Below, piece by piece: positions 1 to 15,100 of a DNA stretch of 64,000 bases. Location: contig JAUJYZ010001512.1 in the NCBI GenBank assembly GCA_033675265.1, positions 248,001 through 312,000 of the forward strand. The letters run 5' to 3'. This DNA is from Actinostola sp. cb2023. Its lineage: Eukaryota; Cnidaria; Anthozoa; Actiniaria; Actinostolidae. The position numbers were made by a program, and so were the translations under genes. The notes beneath the pieces were generated by a model, which saw only the letters and a list, made by a program, of their open reading frames with translations, did no database searches and was not told the origin of the DNA. Every line of letters starts with the position of its first letter. The stretch's first letter is position 1.

Positions 1-858
1 AGATTTCGCTCTGTTATTGTAAAATATGGGCTTGTTTTGGTGGGCCTATAATAGGAGTTGTATACGTATTACTCTATTAACGTTCGATAAAGTACATGCA
101 GGTAATTCAGAGATATTTAAAAATAGTTATAAGGTGTGTGTGTAGTGACCATTTTGCGGGCTTTCATTGGTAAGTTTTTCATAATATGTTTGATATGTTT
201 CTTAATTGTTCGTATTTCTAATATTTCACTGTTTTCTTTAGATATAATTTGGTTATGATGTGCTCTAGTCACGAATGACAATCTTAAAACATTCCCGAGA
301 GAAAACTTCACTGAACTTTTGAAAACGTTCAATTAATTCTCCAAATAATCGTATTATCTTCTGAGACTGTTACTATTTGGAGGGTTTGTTCCAGGGTTTG
401 TCGTTTTAAAAAAGTTTTTGTCAAAACGTTCGGTTATCCAGAGTTACAAGCTTTAATAACATGAATTGATGTTAAGTATAACACGGTCCATAAACACTAG
501 TAAAACATGGTAAAAAGCAGCCAAGAACTGCATTTAATATTTGCTCATTGTCGTTTTGCTTACTCTGGAGAAACGACCAGTCGCTAATTCGAATTTACAG
601 GTATTAATCTGAGTGTTCTTTACTCATCATAAAGGGTACGACAGAGCTCACAGTGCGTAGCGTGTCAAGTGTTCTGCACGAGAATGTCTGATTTCAATGA
701 AGGAATAAAAATGCATGTCTTTATTAATTTGGCGCTAAAATACAGGGCCGTACATAACCCAAAATCCAAGGGGGGGCAGTACGTATTGACAGCAAATAAA
801 TAAATAAAAATAGTACAGATATCAGTACTTTTTGGTATCTTTTTCGCTCTGCTAGGGG

Positions 859-929
<71 letters not shown>

Positions 930-1188
930 ACTGCCCTCCCTGCCCCTGCCCCTGTACGGCCCTGAAATATTCTGTATTGTTTGTTTCTCTTGTTTGTTGG
1001 AAGAAGATCATTGGTACACAGCATGTCCAAATATTCCTCTGTTTGATTAATGTGAAATGAATTGCATTGAATTGTTTTTGTTTGTTTTATAGCATTTCGG
1101 TGGTGCATTATGCATATAGCCATGCTGCAACTATAATAATACATTCTATGTTATATTTATTATTCCAGATTTATTTTTCCTCATAACT
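1..1188. other. Upstream region of FAXDC2-type gene, no gene seen
   Basis: No supported coding region. A pyrimidine-rich stretch ending in TATTCCAG at about 1168 lies 21 bases before the FAXDC2 start codon, so a separate 5' untranslated exon probably lies upstream, but I cannot place it or the promoter. The only other marked structure is the long G run at 855-927. Short open frames here have no family resemblance. Confidence 0.5.
855..927. repeat. Poly-G tract of about 70 bases
   Basis: An almost pure G run, interrupted by one A at 861, followed by CCCT-rich sequence. Any reading frame through it (poly-Pro on the minus strand) is an artefact. A run of this length could form G-quadruplexes, and its exact length in an assembly is unreliable. 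Confidence 0.95.
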
Positions 1189-5476
<4,288 letters not shown>

Positions 5477-5552
5477 CCCAAAGGCCAAAGAAAACTATTG
5501 TAAATGAACATTTCTCCAACAAAATACAGTTGTTTCTAATGTCTTGAGTTGT

Positions 5553-5558
5553 ATTAAA
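5553..5558 (+). terminator. FAXDC2: Candidate polyadenylation signal (ATTAAA) for FAXDC2
   Basis: ATTAAA about 77 bases after the stop codon, followed by a T-rich stretch. It is the nearest canonical variant; a later signal cannot be excluded. Confidence 0.4.
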
Positions 5559-5559
5559 T

Positions 5560-6227
5560 GGTCCCTTTGTAATGGGAAACCATTCCAATGTAATCTAAAA
5601 TGGACATTTTGATAGTTTTCACAAATATCACAATAATTTCAATATAGAGATAATAGAGGACGACTGCTTTGATCAGACGGTTTACTGGCCTTTTGGTTAG
5701 GACCTAGTTTTATATAGCACCGGGATAGCGCGGGCGGGGCCGAAATCTTCACCCTTTACGTAAGTCGATTCGATTTCTCAGCTTCTCAGAATGTCTCGAA
5801 ATAATCGTCCCATTTTATTTTTTCGCATTTCTTCTTTAATGTCCGGTGGGTTCCGAGTTCAAAGTCATAAAGCAGTCAAAATTAAGGTCATGCAATCGCG
5901 GGGAAAAAAGGAAGCCAAATAAAAAAGAGAATTAAGCGGAAAGGAGAGTCCAGCGTTTGGGTGATGGTAGAAGGATGACGTTATCAGACGCACTGGACGT
6001 CTTTGGATGTTTCGGAATTGAACTGATTATTGTGTCGTGTCCATCTGATTGCGCGCAACAAAGTACATGCGCGCAACAAAGTACATGCAGAGATTGACAG
6101 GCATGGACTGTCAGCAATATTACGTGCTAAGTTGCACCAACCGACTACTTCTTCTGTAGCTCGTTTATTTACATGTTCTATTGCATCATTAGCAAGCATA
6201 GAGTGCATATGTCCGTGAAACAGTACT
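5560..6227. other. Intergenic stretch, nothing recognised
   Basis: Between the two convergent genes FAXDC2 and the MTUS-like gene. A short direct duplication of GCGCAACAAAGTACATGC lies at about 6050-6088. No family-like protein, RNA gene or clear terminal repeats were found. Confidence 0.4.
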
Positions 6228-6411
6228 AACTAATTCGTACTAAATAGCACTGATGAAACAATAGAAAACAATAGAGATAACACTATTTAGTACTATTTAG
6301 TAATAGTACTAGAGTGCAAATTAGAAAAGCTTGAAAACTAAATAACTAATTAGTACTAAATAGCACTGATGAAACAATAGAGATAACACTATTTAGTACT
6401 ATTTAGTAATA
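6228..6411. repeat. Local direct duplication around a MITE insertion site
   Basis: A segment beginning near AACTAATT and running through CACTATTTAGTACTATTTAGTAATA is present at about 6228-6306 and again at about 6342-6411. The second copy is interrupted by the element at 6412-6932; the first continues uninterrupted into GTACTAGAG and so acts as a paralogous empty site. Confidence 0.75.
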
Positions 6412-6932
6412 CAGTCAACTCTCCGCTAACGGACACTCTCGTAAGCGGACAGCTCTACTTACGGACACCTTTTCAAATCCCCGTTTTACCTTCCAGTCAA
6501 ACTCTGTATTTACACATTCCCGTAAGCGGACACTCTCTCGTAAGCGGACGCGGACACTTTTGAAAATGAAAATTGGATTTTTCTTTTATTTACGCTCTCT
6601 CGTAAGCGGACACACCATGTAATAATGGACTTTCGGCAATGGAATTTGTCTTTAATTTGCAATAAATCAACAAAAATATGACCTTTTACAGAGCAACAGA
6701 ACAGTGGGGATCGGTTTTGTCAAATCTCCATTTGTCCGCGGGGAAGCAAGGTGTACGGTTCAGTTGCTATTTTTCTCTACCGATTAAAACGTAATTATCT
6801 CTCCCGTAAGCGGACATCCACCCTATTTTTCTTTGGTGTCCGCTTACGGGAATAGTTCTCATAAGCGGACAGCTCCACTAACGGACACTTTTTTCAATTC
6901 CCGAGGGTGTCCGCTTACGAGAGAGTTGACTG
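6412..6932. mobile_element. TA-flanked MITE with CAGTCAACTCTC ends
   Basis: Starts CAGTCAACTCTC and ends in its inverse GAGAGTTGACTG, flanked on both sides by TA. The subterminal regions hold several copies of GTAAGCGGACA or its complement. TA target duplication and short inverted termini suggest a non-autonomous Tc1/mariner-type element. No transposase is encoded. Confidence 0.8.
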
Positions 6933-7441
6933 TAGTACTATTTCACGGACATATGGTTTGTACTCTAAGAAACTTGTGTAATTGCGTTCTCGTTGATGCT
7001 TGTATCAGGCCCATTTTCAGTGACGTAACACCCCGTATGCTTGCGTCACTTGTGACAATAATTACACTCACATAAACCACACGGTTACTTGTTTATTTGG
7101 TTGGACAGTTCTTCGTATTACCATAATACATTAGAGAATTAAGAATACGGCATAATTTACAGAATAAAGTACAAGAGAAAATCCATGCAAAACAGCTCGA
7201 AATAAAAATAAAAATCAATATTTAAAAAAATAGAGGACTTCGATACCATTCGTGCCGTGACAGTCGCACCCAAGGAATCTCTGGTCGACTAATTTACACT
7301 GAATTACGTCTTTCGTCAAGGAGTACAACAGGATTTAAAATCGGAATTATTTTGATTCCTCAACAAGCGTTTTTCAATGAGACAAATCATAGCAAAGCAA
7401 ATAGATTTTCTCTCAATAGAGGGAGTGACTGGGGTTCGTAT

Positions 7442-8259
7442 TAGGGTGCGTTCGATTGGCCTTTAACCTACATACATCGTGCAATCTGATTGGTTCTCTA
7501 TCTCTACCAACTCATGAACCTACATACATCGTGCAATCTGATTGGTTCTCTATCTCTACCAACTCATGAACCTACATACATCGTGCAATCTGATTGGTTT
7601 CTCTCTCTCTACCAACTCATGAACCTACATACATCGTGCAATCTGATTGGTTCTCTCTCTCTACCAACTCATGAACCTACATACATCGTGCAATCTGATT
7701 GGTTCTCTCTCTCTACCAACTCATGAACCTACATACATCGTGCAATCTGATTGGTTCTCTCTCTCTACCAACTCATGAACCTACATACATCGTACAATCT
7801 GATTGGTTCTCTCTCTCTACCAACTCATGAACCTACATACATCGTGCAATCTGATGGTTTGGTTCTCTCTCTCTACCAACTCATGAACCTACATACATCG
7901 TGCAATCTGATTGGTTCTCTCTCTCTACCAACTCATGAACCTACATACATCGTGCAATCTGATTGGTTCTCTCTCTCTACCAACTCATGAACCTACATAC
8001 ATCGTGCAATCTGATTGGTTCTCTATCTCTACCAACTCATGAACCTACATACATCGTGCAATCTGATTGGTTCTCTATTCGACGTTATCTACTCGGGATA
8101 ATGCGGCTGACAAGATGGCGGGTGTAAACTCTTGTTTTGCCACAGTTTCAGAATCAATAACTTTTTGATATTGAACAATTATTTTGCGGTTTCTGAGTTG
8201 GTATATCGTTCGAATGAGTCGGCGCTATTCAGCGTGCGGGTCAATCGAACGCACCCTTA
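7442..8259. mobile_element. Inverted-repeat element enclosing a minisatellite
   Basis: TAGGGTGCGTTCGATTGG at 7442 is matched by the inverse CAATCGAACGCACCCTTA ending at 8259. Most of the interior is the 52-bp tandem array at 7465-8085. The right part (8086-8235) is unique sequence. A hAT-like non-autonomous element is possible from the ends, but no target duplication is clear. Confidence 0.65.
7465..8085. repeat. 52-bp minisatellite, about 12 copies
   Basis: The unit contains CTACCAACTCATGAACC, TACATACATCGTGCAATC and TGATTGGTTCTCTCTC. Copies are nearly identical, differing mainly in the CT stretch, so the expansion is recent. It lies wholly inside the inverted-repeat element 7442-8259, and its TGATTGG part resembles the CGATTGG of that element's own terminus. 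Confidence 0.9.
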
Positions 8260-8620
8260 CTTGCTAAGACTTCACTAGTCCTATTGTAATCGACTATTTA
8301 CATATCTAGCTAATACTGCACTAGCATTATTCACATTACCAACATCATGGTTATCATTATTTCATCTTCATAATTAAACTATGTTACTATTTGATGTGGT
8401 CGCACAGAACACAATTCAAATTTACATCCTAAATTGTTCCCAATTTTTGCAAAACTAAATTTTAGTTTTGGAGATACATTTAGTTATCTGGTCAACAGTA
8501 CTATTTGATCTATTCCTTTGAATCTATATACATGCAGTAATAGTGAAAACACGCGTCTGTTCATAAATACGGTTGAGAAAGTGTTTGGGGTGGAATTGCT
8601 GGAGGTTTTTCTTCTTGTAC
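8260..8620. other. Intergenic stretch, nothing recognised
   Basis: AT-rich unique sequence between the 52-bp array element and the foldback at the 3' end of the MTUS-like gene. No coding or RNA feature supported. Confidence 0.4.
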
Positions 8621-8862
8621 CGTACAAACACAGGGAGCCCAAGCATAAATTCAGTAAAAAAATAAAATTGGAAATAAAGTATTTTCCCCCCTATACACCT
8701 TTGTTGTCTGTTAACTTAACCTGCCGAGAGAAAAAAAATTCGGCAAAAAAATCACCAGGCAGGTTAAATTAACAGACAACAAAGGTGTATAGGGGAAAAA
8801 AATACTTTATTTCCAATTTCATTTTTTTACTGAATTTATGCTTGGGCTCCCTGTGGTACGAA
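8621..8862. mobile_element. Foldback element with CACAGGGAGCCC ends
   Basis: Two arms of about 110 bases are near-perfect inverted copies: CACAGGGAGCCCAAGC near 8629 and GCTTGGGCTCCCTGTG ending near 8854, with TGTCTGTTAA/TTAACAGACA close to the centre. It starts only a dozen bases past the stop codon of the MTUS-like gene, so that gene's 3' untranslated region is made of this element. Confidence 0.85.
8806..8811 (-). terminator. MTUS1-like: Candidate polyadenylation signal AATAAA of the MTUS-like gene
   Basis: AATAAA on the minus strand, about 63 bases after the stop codon at 8874, inside the right arm of the foldback element. It is the nearest canonical signal, so the transposable element probably supplies the transcript end. 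Confidence 0.5.
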
Positions 8863-8873
8863 CAGGGCACACG

Positions 8874-9102
8874 CTACTCATTAATGGTATCAACGTCATG
8901 TGAACAAGACGACAGTCTAAAGCTTCGTCGTCTCGTTGGGGAGCCATTGACGCTGAAATCAGAAGATGCTGTTTCCTCGGTAGGACTGGGAGTGTTGTAG
9001 AGTTTCCACTGGAGTTCTTCGTTCTCGAGTGACAGACGTTTAAGCTTCTTGGATTCTCGATCCAGGGTGGTCTTCAACTGCTCGTGTTCCACGGAGAGTT
9101 GC
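8874..9102 (-). CDS. MTUS1-like: Exon 12, C-terminal end of the MTUS-like coiled coil
   Basis: Residues 1391-1466. Acceptor CTCTCCCAG precedes 9102. The exon holds the most diagnostic part of the family, RQLSVEHEQL with the preceding split Arg, then KRLSLENEELQWKLY, followed by a Ser/Pro tail with SPTEETASS and SPTRRRSFR, which could be phosphorylated. The stop TAG sits next to the foldback element. Confidence 0.9.
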
Positions 9103-12100
9103 CTGGGAGAGAGTTTCCGTGATGTTAGTTAAGCTTACGACTCCAGCCATAAATATTGAAATATTTTCAAGACAATGCTTTTACTTTTGACAACTACAAA
9201 TTCTCCTAATATTAGCAGAAGATAGAAGATATGCATTGTCGTCTTCAAAAGTTGACGTTCTCTCTTTCGGCTCAATGTTTGTGCAATGACAATGGAGAAC
9301 GATATAACATTCCCAGTTTTATATACTCCAGTATATTACTTTTACCTTTCAAATTTAGACTTGTTTTCCACAACAAATGACAGCGATTCATTCTCGTGTT
9401 CGAGCTTCTTCATTCTTTCAGTAACGTTACGAAGGTGATCCAACTAAAAATATCAGTGATATGTCTCATTATAATCATAGGCCACTTCATATCACGTGTA
9501 CGGATTGTTGCTGCTGGGAGTGCACTACAGCCCATGCAATATAACAAAATATACGCGCGCGTCTTTTTTTGATGGGTTTCCTGTGGAAGATCGCGCGCGC
9601 ACAATAAGTATTATGTTGGGCTCCTTGTGCGCGTCCCGCAAAACGCGCCCGCAGACATGCAATTATACACGCGAGCACAGAGCATGTTTCAAGCAAAACG
9701 TGTTCACTTTTTTACCTCCATTTGCGCTTCCATCTTTTCTTTCTTCAGATGTTTATTCTCCTCGTTCTTCATGTCTAACACACATTTCATGCTTTCAAGT
9801 TCATTTGGTAGAGCTTTGTACTTCTCGATTGCTTCCTATGACGTAACACAACAATCATCCAACAAAAAAGTTGTTGATCACCATTACCAGATCCATCAAC
9901 ACGTGAGGCGGTGGTACGTTGGGAATTTGTTGTTGCGCGAGAAATGCCGCATGATGAATTACCGTGTAACACCACACTGACATCACCAGAATGATACAGT
10001 CAAACTCGGGACATAGCCAACTGACCGCTTGATAGAGGTGACCGCTTAAAGGGGGACTCTGACGAAAATCATTCGAAATTTATTTGACCTGAAACTTCAC
10101 TGAAATATTCTCAAAGAGCCATACAATTACTGGTTAATGTGTTTTCTCAAAATTCCTATGGGAAGTATTACATTTTTATGAATCTTTAGAAGTGTCAGTG
10201 ATGTCATCTACTCAACCCAAACAATCAATACAGCTTCGCTCCATACATTTCTTTGTGTTTAGTTTCTTGAATTATTTTATTTCTATGAAGCTAAAAGTTT
10301 GGGTGAAGGAGTTTTCTTACATTATTTGTGCTTAGGATTGATTGTCTGACCAGCTTTCTTCAATGCAGAGCTGTTATCTGAACAAAACATTGAGATATTT
10401 TGATCACAAAATACAAATAAATGTATGGAGCTGAATGTTGGGTTGAGTAGATGACGTCACTGACACCACCTAAAAATACTGTACTTCCCTTTGGAATATC
10501 GAAAAAAGATTTTAACTAGTGATTATCAGACCCTTGAAGAATTATTCAATGAAGTTTCAGCTCAATTAAATTTCGAACGATTTTCGTCAGAGTCCCCCTT
10601 TAATAGTGGTCAAGTTTACAGTAAGTATGGGGACCGATTTCCGGGAATTTGAGTGAAAGTGACCGCTTAATAGAGGGTGACCGCTTAACAGAGGGTGACC
10701 GCTTAACAGAGGGTGACCGCTTAATAGATGGTGACCGCTTAATAGATGGTGACCGCTTAATAGAGGGTGACCGCTTAATAGAGGGTGACCGCTTAATAGA
10801 TGGTGACCGCTTAATAGATGGTGACCGATTAATAGAGGGTGACCGCTTAATAGATGGTGACCGCTTAATAGAGGGTGACCGATTAATAGAGGGTGACAGC
10901 TTAATAGAGGGTGACCGCTTAATAGAGGGTGACCGCTTAATAGAGGGTGACCGCTTAATAGAGGGTGACCGCTTAATAGAGGGTGACAGCTTAATAGAGG
11001 GTGACCGCTTAATAGAGGGTGACCGCTTAATAGAGGGTGACCGCTTAATAGAGGGTGACCGCTTAATAGAGGGTGACCGATTAATAGAGGGTGACAGCTT
11101 AATAGAGGGTGACCGCTTAATAGAGGGTGACCGCTTAATAGAGGGTGACCGCTTAATAGAGGGTGACCGATTAATAGAGGGTGACAGCTTAATAGAGGGT
11201 GACCGCTTAATAGAGGGTGACCGCTTAATAGATGGTGACCGCTTAATAGAGGGTGACCGATTAATAGAGGGTGACCGCTTAATAGAGGGTGACCGCTTAA
11301 TAGAGGGTGACCGCTTAATAGAGGGTGACCGATTAATAGAGGGTTGGCAGCTTAATAGAGGGTGACCGCTTAATAGAGGGTGACCGCTTAATAGAGGGTG
11401 ACCGCTTAATAGAGGGTGACCGCTTAATAGAGGGTGACCGCTTAATAGAGGGTGACCGATTAATAGAGGGTGACAGCTTAATAGAGGTAGTCCAGCTCTA
11501 CCATGGTCATCATCATCATCATCATCATCGTCTTCACTCTAATTAATCATCATCATCATCATTCATACCAACTTACAATGACATCATCATCGATATCATC
11601 ATTACTTGCCAACATTATTATTGTCATCATCATCATCACCATACCTGTATTCTGGTCTCGATATCTCTCTCTGTCTCTTCCTGTAACCTTTGTAGTTTCA
11701 TGTTTAGTGAGGTACACTCGTTTGTCACAGTGAACATTTTAGACTAAAGTACAAAAGAGCAAAGCTCGTCATCAAAATGGTCGATAATATGACTACAAGC
11801 AACAATACTCAGGTTTCGAGTTGTTAGATATAACCGCTGTACGCCTTGACAACAGACGCTCACAAGGAGTACAGCGGTGTCTATTCTTACCTCAAGACCA
11901 CCATGCTGTTCCTCGTAGTCTGTCTTGATGGTCTCGATCTCAACTTGATGTTCTTCAAGGAGTTCTGTTAGGAATATCAAACACGTGTCATGTGAGAAAT
12001 GGAACGCTATATGGGCGTGGCAATATCACGTGCACGACGACATATAGCTTCACACGGCTTACCGTCCACATGCTGAGAATGCTTGCTTTCCAGTTCGACG

Positions 12101-15100
12101 ATCTCATCTTCGTATTTCTCGTTCACTTCGGCTACAGTTTCGCCGTGGCGCTTTTCTATTTCTGCTTCCTGAAAATTTGATCTTCATCATCATCGATATC
12201 GTCATCATCATCATCATCGATATCGTCATCATCATCACATCATCATCATCATCACCATCATCGATATCGTCATCATCATCATCATCGATATCGTCATCAT
12301 CATCATCACCATCATCGATATCGTCATCATCATCATCATCGATATCGTCATCATCATCACCATCATCGTCATCATCATCGATATCGTCATCATCATTGAT
12401 ATCGTCATCACATCATCATCATCATCACCATCATCGATATCGTCATCATCATCGATATCGTCATCACCGTCATCGATATCGTCATCATCATCGATATCGT
12501 CATCACCATCATCGATATCGTCATCATCATCGATATCGTCATCATCATCGATATCGTCATCATCATCGATTTCGTCATCATCATCATCATCGATATCGTC
12601 ATCATCATCATCGATATCGTCATCGATATCGTCATCATCATCATCACATCATCATCACCATCATCGATATCGTCATCATCATCGATATCGTCATCATCAT
12701 CGATATCGTCATCATCATCATCGATATCGTCATCATCATCATCATCGATATCGTTATCATCATCGATATCGTCATCATCATCATCATCGATATCGTCATC
12801 ATCATCATCATCGATATCGTCATCATCATCGATATCGTCATCATCGATATCGTTATCATCATCATCGATATCGTCATCATCATCATCATCGATATCGTCA
12901 TCATCATCGATATCGTCATCATCATCATCGATATCGTCATCATCATCGATATCGTCATCATCATCGATATCGTCATCATCATCGATATCGTCATCATCAT
13001 CATCATCGATATCGTTATCATCATCGATATCGTCATCATCATCATCATCGATATCGTCATCATCATCATCATCGATATCGTCATCATCATCATCATCGAT
13101 ATCGTTATCATCATCGATATCGTCATCATCATCATCATCGATATCGTCATCATCATCATCATCGATATCGTCATCATCATCATCATCGATATCGTCATCA
13201 TCATCGATATCGTCATCATCATCGATATCTTCATCATCGACATCATAATCAACATAAATTAAACAAGTGTACCTTCTCTTCGTGGACTTTGTTAAGTTCT
13301 AGCAGTTCTTTGACGTGCTCTTCATTCGCTGTGTAAAGAAGCAACCTAAGACTAACGTACTAACACCCCCCCCCCCCCCCCCTGATAAAATTACCAAACC
13401 CTACTGATGGTTCATGGGTAATGCCACAGGCAGACCAACTGTTTCTTATGCGCGCGTCTTTTTGATGGGCTTCCTGTGGTAGAAAGTGCTGAATCCCTGA
13501 TCGCGGATCTTGATCTTCCGTGCGAAGCGCCACAGGAAGCCCAAAAACAATACCTCATCCGCGCACTAAACCACAGGAAGCCCATCTAAAAAAGACGCAC
13601 GAATACTATATTCTATTTTTATACTATATAGCCACAAATAGTTATTGCCTATGGTAGTGTCAGTGTTTACTAGTTATTGCCTGTGGTAGTGTCAGTGTTT
13701 ACTAGTTATTGCCTGTGGTAGTGTCAGTGTTTACTAGTTATTGCCTGTGGTAGTGTCAGTGTTTACTAGTTATTGCCTGTGGTAGTGTCAGTGTTTACTA
13801 GTTATTGCCTGTGGTAGTGTCAGTGTTTACTAGTTATTGCCTGTGGTAGTGTCAGTGTTTACTAGTTATTGCCTGTGGTAGTGTCAGTGTTTACTAGTTA
13901 TTGCCTGTGGTAGTGTCAGTGTTTACTAGTTATTGCCTGTGGTAGTGTCAGTGTTTACTAGTTATTGCCTGTGGTAGTGTCAGTGTTTACTAGTTATTGC
14001 CTGTGGTAGTGTCAGTGTTTACTAGTTATTGCCTGTGATAGTGTCAGTGTTTACTAGTTATTGCCTGTGGTAGTGTCAGTGTTTACTAGTTATTGCCTGT
14101 GGTAGTGTCAGTGTTTACTAGTTATTGCCTGTGGTAGTGTCAGTGTTTACTAGTTATTGCCTGTGATAGTGTCAGTGTTTACTAGTTATTGCCTGTGGTA
14201 GTGTCAGTGTTTACTAGTTATTGCCTGTGGTAGTGTCAGTGTTTACTAGTTATTGCCTGTGGTAGTCAGTGTCAGTGTTTACTAGTTATTGCCTGTGGTA
14301 GTGTCAGTGTTTACTAGTTATTGCCTGTGGTAGTGTCAGTGTTTACTAGTTATTGCCTGTGATAGTGTCAGTGTTTACTAGTTATTGCCTGTGGTAGTGT
14401 CAGTGTTTACTAGTTATTGCCTGTGGTAGTGTCAGTGTAGTAGTGTCAGTGTTTACTAGTTATTGCCTGTGGTAGTGTCAGTGTTTACTAGTTATTGCCT
14501 GTGGTAGTGTCAGTGTTTACTAGTTATTGCCTATGGTAGTGTCAGTGTTTACTAGTTATTGCCTGTGGTAGTGTCAGTGTTTACTAGTTATTGCCTGTGG
14601 TAGTGTCAGTGTTTACTAGTTATTGCCTGTGGTAGTGTCAGTGTTTACTAGTTATTGCCTGTGGTAGTGTCAGTGTTTACTAGTTATTGCCTGTGGTAGT
14701 GTCAGTGTTTACTAGTTATTGCCTGTGGTAGTGTCAGTGTTTACTAGTTATTGCCTGTGGTAGTGTCAGTGTTTACTAGTTATTGCCTGTGGTAGTGTCA
14801 GTGTTTACTAGTTATTGCCTGTGGTAGTGTCAGTGTTTACTAGTTATTGCCTGTGGTAGTGTCAGTGTTTACTAGTTATTGCCTGTGGTAGTGTCAGTGT
14901 TTACTAGTTATTGCCTGTGGTAGTGTCAGTGTAGTTATTGCCTGTGATAGTGTCAGTGTTTACTAGTTATTGCCTGTGTAGTGTCAGTGTTTACTAGTTA
15001 TTGCCTGTGGTAGTGTCAGTGTTTACTAGTTATTGCCTATGGTAGTGTCAGTGTTTACTAGTTATTGCCTGTGGTAGTGTCAGTGTTTACTAGTTATTGC

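Noticed and set aside
10649..11365. 238-codon open frame of (LIEGDR)n
   Set aside because: It is the 18-bp satellite read in frame, inside an intron of the MTUS-like gene, with stop-free frames expected from a period divisible by three.
12177..13262. 361-codon Ser/His/Arg/Ile-rich open frame and minus-strand Met-rich frames
   Set aside because: Products of the TCA/CGATATCG repeat; they change composition when the frame slips and overlap a spliced intron.
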